DNA from: Paracoccaceae bacterium
GTDB taxonomy: Bacteria > Pseudomonadota > Alphaproteobacteria > Rhodobacterales > Rhodobacteraceae
DNA: 6,651 nucleotides
Reading direction: 5' to 3'
NCBI GenBank assembly: GCA_002400675.1
Contig: NVQY01000090.1
Coordinates: 1 to 6,651 of the forward strand
The position numbers were made by a program, and so were the translations under genes. Position 1 is the stretch's first letter. Each line of letters opens with the position of its first letter. A model generated the notes under the pieces. It did not search any database. It was not told where the DNA came from and was given only the letters and a program-made list of their open reading frames with translations. Below, in pieces: positions 1-6,650 of this stretch.

Positions 1-91
1 GGCCCAAACCCGCCAATGTGGCTAAAGTATGCACCTTACACTCCGCTTATATTGTGAACCTGCCGCATCGTGGGCGACAGTGCGCGCCGCC

Positions 92-116
92 GTCAAGCAA
101 AGATAATTGCCTTGAC
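92..116. promoter_or_regulatory. Candidate operator: inverted repeat over the -35 box
   Basis: GTCAAG (92-97) and CTTGAC (111-116) are perfect 6-base inverted arms separated by 13 bases. The dyad continues inward as CAA (98-100) opposite TTG (107-109) if one base (C110) is bulged. The right arm shares five bases with the -35 hexamer at 112-117, so a dimeric regulator bound here would compete with RNA polymerase. A shorter palindrome, CTTGACAAG (111-119), lies on the right arm. No regulator gene is in the window, so the cognate protein is unknown. The repeat is seen directly; its role as an operator is inferred from its position. Confidence 0.35.
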
Positions 117-140
117 AAGTATTCTTTGCACGGCGCTAAT
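112..140 (+). promoter_or_regulatory. Predicted sigma70-type promoter of the ABC transporter operon
   Basis: A perfect -35 hexamer TTGACA (112-117) is followed by a 17-base spacer and a -10 candidate GCTAAT (135-140, four of six consensus bases, including the final TAAT). Transcription would start near 147, giving a 5' leader of about 64 bases before the ATG at 211. No other TTGACA-type box with good spacing was seen in the first 210 bases, and the next gene is in the right direction. The hexamers are seen directly; activity and start site are inferred. Confidence 0.6.
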
Positions 141-165
141 TCCGGCATTGGAACACTGCGATCCA

Positions 166-182
166 ACGGCATGTCTTGCCGT
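166..182 (+). promoter_or_regulatory. Leader hairpin before the substrate-binding protein gene
   Basis: ACGGCA (166-171) and TGCCGT (177-182) form a perfect 6-bp stem with a 5-base loop in the predicted 5' untranslated region, ending 12 bases before the G-tract ribosome binding site. A second, weaker dyad, TTGGA (148-152) with TCCAA (162-166), shares base 166, so the two cannot form fully at once. This could influence translation or mRNA stability, but there is no T-run for termination and no match to a riboswitch that I recognise. Confidence 0.3.
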
Positions 183-194
183 AAATTAACTACT

Positions 195-202
195 GGGGGG
201 GG
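195..202 (+). promoter_or_regulatory. Ribosome binding site made of eight consecutive G
   Basis: An unbroken run of eight G lies 8 bases before the ATG at 211. It can pair with the CCUCC of 16S rRNA in several registers and supports the start at 211 over the in-frame ATG codons at 235 and 238. The homopolymer is unusual for a Shine-Dalgarno site and could slip in length. Confidence 0.6.
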
Positions 203-210
203 ATTTTCGA

Positions 211-1812
211 ATGTTGAAATTGACGAAACGCCGGATGATGACGGCACTGGCTATGGCCGTGTCGCTTGGATTCGGGGGGATGGCCGCGACGGGTTCATCA
301 GCCGCGAGTGACGGCGAAACCGTGCTGAGGGTGATCCCGCACGCAGACCTGAAAAACCTCGATCCGATCTGGACGACGGCCTATATCAGCCGCAACCACG
401 GCTATATGATCTACGACACGCTGTTCGCGATGGACGAGAATTTCAAGCCACAGCCGCAAATGGTCGATACCTGGACCACGTCCGAGGACGGGCTGACATG
501 GACGTTCAATCTGCGCCCGGGCCTGAAATGGCATGACGGGCTGCCGGTGACGGCCGCCGACGCGGTTGCCTCGCTGCAACGCTGGGGAAAGCGCGACGGC
601 ATGGGCCAGCAGCTTTTCGGCGTGATCGAAAGCCTGACGGCCGAAGATGACGACACCATGGTAATGAAGCTAAGCGAGCCTTATGGGCTGGTGCTTGAAT
701 CCATCGGCAAGATTTCGTCCAACGTGCCGTTCATCATGCCGGCGCGGGTCGCCGCAACGGACCCGTTCGAGCAGATTGACGACTATACCGGCTCTGGCCC
801 GTTCGTCTTCCAGAAGGACGAATGGATTCCAGGCTCTAAGGTGGTCTACACCAAGTTCGAAGACTACATTCCACGCTCAGAGCCTGCCTCGGCTGCCGCC
901 GGTGGCAAGGTTGTCAAGGTGGACAAGGTGATCTGGACCTACTTCCCGGACCAAACCACGGCGCTGAACGCGCTGATGGCCGGCGAGGTCGATTTCTTCG
1001 AGGCACCCTCGAACGATCTGCTGCCGATCCTTGAAGGCAACCCGGACATCACGGCGGAAATCAATGACCCGCTGGGCAATATCGGCTTTGCACGGTTCAA
1101 CAGTCTGTTGCCACCGTTCGACAATGTCGACATCCGGCGCGCCGCGATTATGGCGATGAAACAGGAGGACTACCTGGCCGGTGCCGTGGGTAACCAGAAA
1201 TTCTGGAAAACCTGCTATTCGGTGTTCCCATGCGGCACGCCGCTGGCCAACGATGTTGGTTCGGACCTGATCGCGACGGGTGATCTGGACAAGGCCAAGG
1301 CCGCACTTGAGGCGGCGGGCTATGACGGTACACCGGTTGTCATCATGCAACCGACCGACATTCCGCTGTTGTCGGCGTTCTCTTTGATCACCGCCGAAAA
1401 ACTGCGCAAGATCGGTATGAACGTCGACGTGCAGGCGATGGACTGGTCGACGCTGACGTCACGACGCGCCAAGCGGGATCCGGTTTCCGAAGGTGGCTGG
1501 AACATATTCCACACGTGGTGGATTGGTGCCGATGTGATTGACCCGATGTCGATCGCGTTCTCGGGCAACCCCGACAAGGGTTGGTTCGGTTGGCCTTCGG
1601 ACGCAGAGCTTGAAGCCGGTCGCACGGCTTATGCCAAAGCCTCTACGCTGGAAGAAAAGCAAGAGATCGCCCGCAAGGTGCAGGGGCGGCTTTGGGCCAT
1701 CGGTGCCTCGGCTGAGTTGGGCCAGTTCTTTGTGCCGGTTGCGTATCGCAACAACGTCAAGGGGCTGATCAAATCCCCGGTCCAGTTCTTCTGGAATATG
1801 TCGGTCGAATAA
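211..1812 (+). CDS. Periplasmic substrate-binding protein of a peptide/nickel-class ABC importer (SBP_bac_5 family)
   Basis: This 533-residue protein is the solute receptor of the importer encoded downstream. It should bind the substrate in the periplasm and deliver it to the permease pair. The N-terminus is a Sec signal peptide: basic residues K3-R8, a hydrophobic stretch at about 9-28, and a likely cut after the alanines at 31-32. The mature part shows SBP_bac_5 (DppA/OppA/NikA) features, including the segment W97-T-F-N-L-R-P-G-L-K-W-H-D-G110 followed by PVTAAD, and GSGPF near residue 195. Length fits the family. There is no lipobox cysteine, so it is probably soluble. The only two cysteines, C335 and C341, could form a disulfide. 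The start at 211 is supported by the G-rich ribosome binding site and by the complete signal peptide. Being first in the operon with a hairpin behind it fits the usual excess of receptor over membrane parts. The ligand (dipeptide, oligopeptide, opine, glutathione or other) cannot be read from the sequence. Confidence 0.93.
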   Translation: MLKLTKRRMMTALAMAVSLGFGGMAATGSSAASDGETVLRVIPHADLKNLDPIWTTAYISRNHGYMIYDTLFAMDENFKPQPQMVDTWTTSEDGLTWTFNLRPGLKWHDGLPVTAADAVASLQRWGKRDGMGQQLFGVIESLTAEDDDTMVMKLSEPYGLVLESIGKISSNVPFIMPARVAATDPFEQIDDYTGSGPFVFQKDEWIPGSKVVYTKFEDYIPRSEPASAAAGGKVVKVDKVIWTYFPDQTTALNALMAGEVDFFEAPSNDLLPILEGNPDITAEINDPLGNIGFARFNSLLPPFDNVDIRRAAIMAMKQEDYLAGAVGNQKFWKTCYSVFPCGTPLANDVGSDLIATGDLDKAKAALEAAGYDGTPVVIMQPTDIPLLSAFSLITAEKLRKIGMNVDVQAMDWSTLTSRRAKRDPVSEGGWNIFHTWWIGADVIDPMSIAFSGNPDKGWFGWPSDAELEAGRTAYAKASTLEEKQEIARKVQGRLWAIGASAELGQFFVPVAYRNNVKGLIKSPVQFFWNMSVE

Positions 1813-1819
1813 GACCTTT

Positions 1820-1847
1820 GCCGGTCGCGTCATGATGCGCGGCCGGC
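1820..1847 (+). promoter_or_regulatory. Intercistronic GC-rich hairpin after the binding-protein gene
   Basis: GCCGGTCGCGT (1820-1830) pairs with GCGCGGCCGGC (1837-1847) as an 11-bp stem with two G-U pairs and a 6-base loop. It begins 8 bases after the stop codon and lies in the 60-base gap before the first permease gene. No T-run follows, so it is not a strong intrinsic terminator. In binding-protein-dependent operons such hairpins often protect the upstream mRNA from 3' exonucleases or cause partial termination, so that more receptor than permease is made. The stem is seen; the function is inferred. Confidence 0.55.
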
Positions 1848-1872
1848 CCACCTATACCGCCTTGGGGCGCAC

Positions 1873-2817
1873 ATGTATCTCTATGTAATTAAAAGAATTC
1901 TAGCGACAATCCCGGTGATGGTCATCGTCGCGTTGTTCGTGTTTCTGATGCTGCGTCTGGCACCGGGCGATCCGGCGGCGGTGATTGCTGGCGATTATGC
2001 CACCGCCGAGGATGTCGAACGCATCCGTGCCCAGCTGGGCCTGAATGATCCGATCCTGGTGCAAATGGGCAAATGGCTGGCGCAACTGGCGCGCGGCGAT
2101 CTGGGCACCGCGATCTTTTCGAAATTGCCGGTAACGACCCTGATTGGCCAGCGGTTGGAACCGACGCTGTTACTGGCGCTCTCGACCATCACCTTTACCG
2201 TGCTGGTGGCCGTACCGCTGGGCACGCTGGCCGCCTACAAGGCAGGCAGCTGGATCGACCGCCTCGTGATGCTGTTTTCGGTCGCCGGGTTCTCGGTGCC
2301 GGTTTTCGTGCTTGGCTATATCCTGATTTATGTGCTGTCGATGCAGTTGAAAATCTTACCGGTGCAGGGCTACAAAAGCCCGTTCGAATATGGCTTGTGG
2401 CAATTCGCGCGCCACATGATCCTGCCCACCCTGACCCTAAGCGTGATCTATATCGCCCTGATCGCCCGCATGACCCGCGCCTCTGTTCAAGAGGTGTTAC
2501 AAGAGGATTATGTGCGCACCGCCCGCGCCAAGGGCCAGAGCGAGTTCAAGATCCTGATGCGCCACGCGCTGCGCAATGCTGCTGTGCCGATAGTCACGGT
2601 GATTGGCCTTGGCATCGCGTTGATGATTGGTGGCGTTGTGGTCACCGAAAGCGTGTTTAACATTCCCGGTCTCGGGCGGCTGGTGCTGGATGCGGTGCTG
2701 GCACGTGACTATCCGGTGATTCAAGGGCTGATCCTGTTTTTCAGCTTTGTCTACATCCTGATCAATCTGCTGATTGACCTCAGCTACACCCTGTTTGACC
2801 CACGGATAAAATACTGA
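1873..2817 (+). CDS. ABC transporter permease, DppB/OppB type
   Basis: This 314-residue inner-membrane protein is one half of the transport channel. It follows the DppB/OppB plan: an N-terminal membrane helix (about 9-29) running into R28-L-A-P-G-D-P-A35, a periplasmic domain, the GDLG segment near residue 75, then five more hydrophobic segments at roughly 98-120, 135-158, 180-200, 232-258 and 282-304. The cytoplasmic EAA loop that docks on the ATPase is clear from D212-Y-V-R-T-A-R-A-K-G221 onward. The C-terminus LFDPRIKY is typical of the family and shows the gene is complete. A weak GGGG ribosome site (1864-1867) precedes the ATG. The stop codon overlaps the next start as TGATG, indicating translational coupling. 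Dpp-, Opp-, Nik- and Gsi-type permeases cannot be separated from sequence alone. Confidence 0.93.
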   Translation: MYLYVIKRILATIPVMVIVALFVFLMLRLAPGDPAAVIAGDYATAEDVERIRAQLGLNDPILVQMGKWLAQLARGDLGTAIFSKLPVTTLIGQRLEPTLLLALSTITFTVLVAVPLGTLAAYKAGSWIDRLVMLFSVAGFSVPVFVLGYILIYVLSMQLKILPVQGYKSPFEYGLWQFARHMILPTLTLSVIYIALIARMTRASVQEVLQEDYVRTARAKGQSEFKILMRHALRNAAVPIVTVIGLGIALMIGGVVVTESVFNIPGLGRLVLDAVLARDYPVIQGLILFFSFVYILINLLIDLSYTLFDPRIKY

Positions 2818-3704
2818 TGAGCAACCTGGATCAAGAAACCCTGATGGCAGACGCGGTTCTGTCGCAAAAGGAAGACCCCAGCCTGCTGACTGTGATGGTC
2901 AGAAATCGCGCCATTTTCTGGGGCGGAATTCTGTTGTCGCTGTTTGCCCTGATCGCCATTTTCGGGCCGTTCTTCACCGTCGACCCGGTGGCGCTTAGCC
3001 CGATGACCCGGTTAAGACCGCCCTCGGCGGCGATCTGGTTCGGGTCGGATTTTCTGGGCCGCGATGTGTTCGCACGGGTGATCTACGGCGCGCGCATCTC
3101 GTTGGTAGTGGGGCTGGCGGTGGCCGTGATCTCGGTCATCATCGGGCTGTTTCTGGGGCTGGTGGCGGGCTATGTGCGCCCGCTTGATGCCGTCATCATG
3201 CGCACTATGGACGGGCTGATGTCGATCCCGGCGATCCTGTTGGCGATTGCACTGATCTCGCTTTCGGGCGCAACGCTGGGCACGGTGATCATCGCCATCA
3301 TGATCCCGGAAATCCCCCGTGTGGTGCGGCTGGTGCGTGCGGTGGTGCTGACCGTGCGCGAGGAACCTTATGTCGAGGCGGCGATTGCCGCCGGCACCCG
3401 CCTGCCGATGATCCTAAGTCGTCACATTCTGCCCAACACCATCGCGCCGCTGATCGTGCAAGCCACCTATGTCTGCGCCTCGGCGATGCTGACCGAATCC
3501 ATCCTTGGCTTTCTCGGAGCTGGCATCCCGCCGGAAATCCCCAGCTGGGGTAATATCATGTCCGAGGGGCGGACCTATTTCCAGATTAGCCCGTGGATCA
3601 TCTTTTTCCCCGGCGTGGCGCTGGCGCTGACTGTGCTGGCGGTGAATATCGTCGGTGACGGGCTGCGCGACACGCTTGACCCCAGAATTGCGAGGAAAAT
3701 GTGA
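2817..3704 (+). CDS. ABC transporter permease, DppC/OppC type
   Basis: This 295-residue protein is the second channel subunit and pairs with the DppB-type permease. It has an OppC-like N-terminal region with a first membrane helix at about 32-53, then the family hallmark G76-S-D-F-L-G-R-D83 followed by Y90-G-A-R-I-S-L. Further helices lie at about 94-120, 135-170, 208-236 and 258-283. The EAA loop runs from E183-P-Y-V-E-A-A-I-A-A-G193 and contacts the ATPase. The end NIVGDGLRDTLDPR is standard for DppC/OppC. The ATG at 2817 shares its A with the stop of the preceding gene, and the stop overlaps the following start by four bases, so the permease and ATPase genes are tightly coupled. An in-frame ATG at residue 10 is possible but less likely given the overlap. 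Confidence 0.93.
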   Translation: MSNLDQETLMADAVLSQKEDPSLLTVMVRNRAIFWGGILLSLFALIAIFGPFFTVDPVALSPMTRLRPPSAAIWFGSDFLGRDVFARVIYGARISLVVGLAVAVISVIIGLFLGLVAGYVRPLDAVIMRTMDGLMSIPAILLAIALISLSGATLGTVIIAIMIPEIPRVVRLVRAVVLTVREEPYVEAAIAAGTRLPMILSRHILPNTIAPLIVQATYVCASAMLTESILGFLGAGIPPEIPSWGNIMSEGRTYFQISPWIIFFPGVALALTVLAVNIVGDGLRDTLDPRIARKM

Positions 3705-5332
3705 GCGTGCAAGACTCTAAACCGGTGCTTGAAATCACCGGCCTTACGGTGCGCTTGCCCGAAGGCGCGGACCGTGAATTTGCCATCGAAGATGTTTCCC
3801 TTAGCGTTGCCCGGGGAGAGGTCGTCTGCGTTGTCGGCGAATCCGGGTCCGGCAAATCGGTGACTGCCTTTACCGTGATGGGGCTGATCCCGAAAAAAGA
3901 TCTGGTGCCGGTGGCGGGCAGTATCCTTTTGCAGGGCGAGGATCTGCTGAAAAAGTCTGACCGCCAGATGCGCGCCCTGCGCGGTGAAAAGATGGCGATG
4001 GTGTTTCAGGAACCGATGACCGCGCTGAATCCGGTGATCAAGGTCGGTGATCAGATCGCGGAACTGTTGGAGATTCACACCAACATGTCCGGCTCTGCCC
4101 GCAAAAAGCGGGTGATAGAGGCGATGGATGACGTCAGCCTGCCGGACCCGAAAACCATGTATAACTCCTACCCGCACCAGCTTTCGGGGGGACAGCGCCA
4201 GCGGATCATGATCGCGATGGCACTGGCCCTTGAGCCGGGATTGCTGATCGCGGACGAACCGACCACGGCGCTGGACGTGACCACACAGGCCGAGGTTCTG
4301 GCACTGATCAAGGATATCCAACGCCGTCACGGCATGGGGGTGATGTTCATCACCCATGACTTCGGCGTGGTTGCCGATATCGCTGACCGGGTTGTGGTGA
4401 TGCAGAATGGCAAGGTGGTCGAACAGGGTAGCCGCGACGAAATTCTGCGCAACCCGACGCACCCCTATACCAAGATGCTGATCGGCTCGGTGCCCAGCCT
4501 GACTCCGCCGGATCGCCCGGAACCAGAGGTCGCCGAAATCGCGCTTGAGGCGCATCATCTGAACAAGACTTATGGCAGCCGTGGATTTCTGACCAAGGGC
4601 CGTGTCGTGCATGCGGCGCAAGATGTGGAACTGATCGTGCGCCGGGGCGAAACCCTGGGCGTGGTGGGCGAATCCGGGTCGGGCAAGTCCACCGTGGCGC
4701 GCTGTATCGTGCGCCTGATCGACCCGACCAGCGGCGATATCACCATCGACGGGGCCAATATCGCCACCATGCCGGAACGCGAATTACGCCCCTACCGCAA
4801 GGAAATTCAGATCGTGTTTCAGGATCCCTACCGGTCGCTCAACCCGCGCCGCACGGTGGGTCAGTCGATTGTCGAAGGACCAATGAACTATGGTCTGGGG
4901 GCCGCAGAGGCACTGGCGCGAGCCGAAGAACTGATGCGCGTCGTCGGGCTGGCACCCGAGGCGCTGGACCGCTTTCCGCATCAGTTTTCAGGTGGGCAGC
5001 GGCAACGGATATGCATTGCCCGTGCGCTGGCCATGGAACCCAAAGTGCTGATCGCGGACGAGGCAGTGTCGGCATTGGACGTATCGGTCCAGTCCCAGGT
5101 GCTGCGGTTACTGCATGACGTGCGTGAACGTTTTGATCTGGCGATGCTGTTCATCACCCACGATTTGCGGGTGGCGGCGCAAATCTGTGACCGGATCATG
5201 GTGATGCAGCATGGCGTGGTGGTCGAAGAGGGCCGCACCGCCGAAGTCTACGCCAACCCGCAGCATCCCTATACCCAAAGCCTGCTGGCCGCGGCGCCGG
5301 GACGCGAGATGGATTTTGCCCAGTTCGCTTGA
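3701..5332 (+). CDS. Fused dipeptide/oligopeptide ABC transporter ATPase (DppD-DppF fusion)
   Basis: This 543-residue cytoplasmic protein carries both nucleotide-binding domains of the importer on one chain, so ATP sites form between its halves. Domain 1 has Walker A G46-E-S-G-S-G-K-S53, Q-loop [10 protein letters not shown], signature L161-S-G-G-Q165, Walker B L181-L-I-A-D-E186 followed by PTTALD, and H-loop H219. Domain 2 has Walker A G323-E-S-G-S-G-K-S330, Q-loop [10 protein letters not shown], signature F429-S-G-G-Q433, Walker B V449-L-I-A-D-E454 followed by AVSALD, and H-loop H487. All catalytic residues are present in both. Each domain is followed by an oligopeptide-transporter C-terminal element ([10 protein letters not shown] and [10 protein letters not shown]); a linker near residues 268-285 joins them. 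YejF and GsiA are known fusions of this kind. The GTG at 3701 overlaps the permease stop as GTGA with GAGG (3692-3695) upstream; a second in-frame GTG at 3707 is a weaker alternative. Confidence 0.95.
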   Translation: MSVQDSKPVLEITGLTVRLPEGADREFAIEDVSLSVARGEVVCVVGESGSGKSVTAFTVMGLIPKKDLVPVAGSILLQGEDLLKKSDRQMRALRGEKMAMVFQEPMTALNPVIKVGDQIAELLEIHTNMSGSARKKRVIEAMDDVSLPDPKTMYNSYPHQLSGGQRQRIMIAMALALEPGLLIADEPTTALDVTTQAEVLALIKDIQRRHGMGVMFITHDFGVVADIADRVVVMQNGKVVEQGSRDEILRNPTHPYTKMLIGSVPSLTPPDRPEPEVAEIALEAHHLNKTYGSRGFLTKGRVVHAAQDVELIVRRGETLGVVGESGSGKSTVARCIVRLIDPTSGDITIDGANIATMPERELRPYRKEIQIVFQDPYRSLNPRRTVGQSIVEGPMNYGLGAAEALARAEELMRVVGLAPEALDRFPHQFSGGQRQRICIARALAMEPKVLIADEAVSALDVSVQSQVLRLLHDVRERFDLAMLFITHDLRVAAQICDRIMVMQHGVVVEEGRTAEVYANPQHPYTQSLLAAAPGREMDFAQFA

Positions 5333-5554
5333 TCGATATGAAACGGCACGCCAAGACAGTGCTGGACCTGATCACCAATCCGCCCAGAAGAATGGCCAAC
5401 GGCGAGAGGCTATGTGATCATCCGGGATGGAACAGGCACACAGCCAATTCTTGCGGCAGCGATGTCGGCACTGCAAATCCAGCGTGTCCGGCAACATCGG
5501 CGCATTCCGTAGTCAGCCCTTAAGGCCAGGACCCCGGGGCTGGAAATGAAAGAA
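5333..5554. other. Intergenic stretch with possible gene remnant; no convincing intact gene
   Basis: Between the ATPase stop and the putative terminator I find no gene I can support. One short plus-strand frame is open from the TTG at 5329 (overlapping the ATPase stop) or the ATG at 5338 to the stop at 5521-5523. Its first 20 or so codons look protein-like (KTVLDLITNPPRR), but the rest does not. A different plus frame has a coding-like stretch at about 5406-5509 (RGYVIIRDGTGTQPILAAAM), ending at TAG 5510-5512. These pieces could be a frameshifted, decayed gene, or chance. I recognise no family, transposase or terminal repeat. No T-tailed terminator for the plus-strand operon was seen here. 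Confidence 0.25.
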
Positions 5555-5598
5555 TGGTATCAACGCAGCCCGGAACGGTTCCGGAAACGGCCATACCA
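5555..5598 (-). terminator. Candidate terminator of the minus-strand transcript
   Basis: A perfect palindrome CCGGAAC-G-GTTCCGG (5570-5584) sits inside outer arms TGGTAT (5555-5560) and ATACCA (5593-5598). Read on the minus strand, the structure begins 19 bases after the reductase stop codon and is followed by the T-rich tail TTCTTTCATTT (5554-5544), as expected of an intrinsic terminator. The inner and outer stems are separated by unpaired bases, so it is imperfect. On the plus strand no T-run follows, so it would be weak for the transporter operon. Confidence 0.4.
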
Positions 5599-5616
5599 CC
5601 TGACGGGATGTGGCAC

Positions 5617-6585
5617 CTAACCTGCGACCTGAGCGCGTAATTTTATCAGTCCCAGCACCGTGTCGATGGTAGGCGTAGCGATTCCTGTGATACGCCCCAA
5701 TTCTTGCACCGAGCCGACCAGAGCGTCAATTTCCATTGGCCGCCCGGCCCGAAGATCCTGCAACATCGACGTGCGATGTGCGCCAACCGCCGCCCCGCCG
5801 TCGATGCGCCGTTCGACGTCGATGGGAAATTTCACCCCAAGACACTCGGCAATTTCCTGTGCTTCGACCATCATTGCGCGGGCCACGGCGCGGGTGCCGG
5901 GGTTGGTGCACAAGACGTCCAAAGTGGCGAGGGTCAGAACTGAAATCGGATTGAACGACAGATTTCCCCATAGTTTCACCCAGATTTCATTGCGTAGCTT
6001 TGGGCGTACCGGAGCTTTTAGTCCAGCGTTGGTAAATACCTTAGAAAGTGCGACGGCACGGTCCGATTTTGCCCCGTCAGGCTCGCCCAGCGAAAAACGG
6101 TTACCTTCGATGTGTCTCACCACGCCGGGTGCGACGACTTCAGCCGCCGGATAGACCACACAGCCCAGAACTTTGTCTGGGCCAAACCCGTTCCATTGCG
6201 TGTCATTGGGGTCAACCGACTTCAGCCGCGTGCCTTCCAACGGCCCGCCGATTTTGTGGAAATACCACCATGGCACCCCGTTCACACCACTGACGATGGT
6301 GGTGTGGTCACCGATCAGCGGCATCATCCCGTCCACGGCTGGAGGCACTGAATGCGCCTTGAGCGTGACGATGACATAATCCTGTTCGCCAAGTTCACTT
6401 GGGGTATCTGATGCGGTGACGGGCACGGTGGTATCACTTTCCTCTTCGATCAGGCGCAACCCGTTCTGACGGATCGCAGCCAGATGCGGCCCACGCGCCA
6501 CAAGGCTGACATCTGCCCCGGCAGTGGCCAGCTTTGCACCAAGATAGCCGCCGATGGCTCCGGCCCCGAATATGCAGATTTTCAT
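5617..6585 (-). CDS. 2-dehydropantoate 2-reductase (PanE/ApbA) family NADP-dependent oxidoreductase
   Basis: This protein of 322 residues belongs to the family that reduces 2-dehydropantoate to pantoate with NADPH in the cytoplasm; many paralogues act on other 2-keto or hydroxy acids. With the start used here, the N-terminus is the Rossmann motif G7-A-G-A-I-G-G13 after MKICIF, followed by R31, which suits NADP(H). N102 (in SGVNG), the catalytic-type lysine K204 in WVKLWGNL, N208/N212 in NLSFNPIS, and the C-terminal segment HRTSMLQDLRAGRPMEID match the ketopantoate reductase active-site regions. Length is typical. The ATG at 6585 is chosen because family proteins begin right at this strand and AAGGGGG lies just upstream. 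An in-frame ATG at 6606 would add MTKGGGV and overlaps the stop of the preceding gene as ATGA. The pairing with another gene makes a catabolic role as likely as pantothenate synthesis, so no symbol is given. Confidence 0.88.
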   Translation of the reverse strand: MKICIFGAGAIGGYLGAKLATAGADVSLVARGPHLAAIRQNGLRLIEEESDTTVPVTASDTPSELGEQDYVIVTLKAHSVPPAVDGMMPLIGDHTTIVSGVNGVPWWYFHKIGGPLEGTRLKSVDPNDTQWNGFGPDKVLGCVVYPAAEVVAPGVVRHIEGNRFSLGEPDGAKSDRAVALSKVFTNAGLKAPVRPKLRNEIWVKLWGNLSFNPISVLTLATLDVLCTNPGTRAVARAMMVEAQEIAECLGVKFPIDVERRIDGGAAVGAHRTSMLQDLRAGRPMEIDALVGSVQELGRITGIATPTIDTVLGLIKLRAQVAG

Positions 6586-6589
6586 GACG

Positions 6590-6600
6590 CCCCCCCCCTT
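6590..6600 (-). promoter_or_regulatory. G-tract ribosome binding site of the reductase gene
   Basis: On the minus strand AA followed by nine consecutive G ends four bases before the ATG at 6585. The AAGGGGG part can pair with the 16S rRNA tail at normal spacing and favours this start over the ATG at 6606. If translation began at 6606, the tract would lie inside the coding region and length changes would shift the frame. Confidence 0.5.
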
Positions 6601-6602
6601 GG

Positions 6603-6650
6603 TCATTCGACTTTGACCAGACCCAGCTTTTCCGCCAGCCCGATCCGTTG
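6603..6650 (-). CDS. 3' end of an unidentified gene upstream of the reductase (partial)
   Basis: On the minus strand the last 15 codons read QRIGLAEKLGLVKVE, then TGA (6605-6603). The stop overlaps the possible reductase start at 6606 as ATGA, and the intact frame runs to the window edge, so this is probably the preceding gene of the same operon. The tail is too short to assign a family, and I make no functional claim. Confidence 0.5.
   Translation of the reverse strand, partial: QRIGLAEKLGLVKVE

Noticed and set aside
1..91. Possible divergent gene start or upstream gene end at the left edge
   Set aside because: Minus-strand frames from the visible ATG codons close quickly, and no plus-strand frame resembles the end of a known protein. 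It is best read as intergenic.
18..311. Plus-strand open frame of 97 codons over the promoter and signal-peptide region
   Set aside because: It runs through the promoter, the G-tract and the start of the binding-protein gene in another frame, has no ribosome site and looks like no protein family.
877..1350. Minus-strand open frame of 157 codons within the binding-protein gene
   Set aside because: It is fully inside a well-supported gene on the other strand and shows no family features.
3575..4621. Long minus-strand open frame of 348 codons opposite the permease and ATPase genes
   Set aside because: It lies antisense to strongly supported genes with intact motifs. Its product is rich in His, Arg and Gln without any recognisable domain, as expected of a shadow frame in GC-rich DNA.
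5526..5543. CCAG...CCCCGGGG...CTGG dyad as terminator of the transporter operon
   Set aside because: The centre is a loopless palindrome with few extra pairs and no T-run follows, so an intrinsic terminator is not supported.
5333..5616. Insertion sequence or transposase remnant
   Set aside because: No terminal inverted repeats, target-site duplication or transposase motif (such as a DDE context) could be seen.
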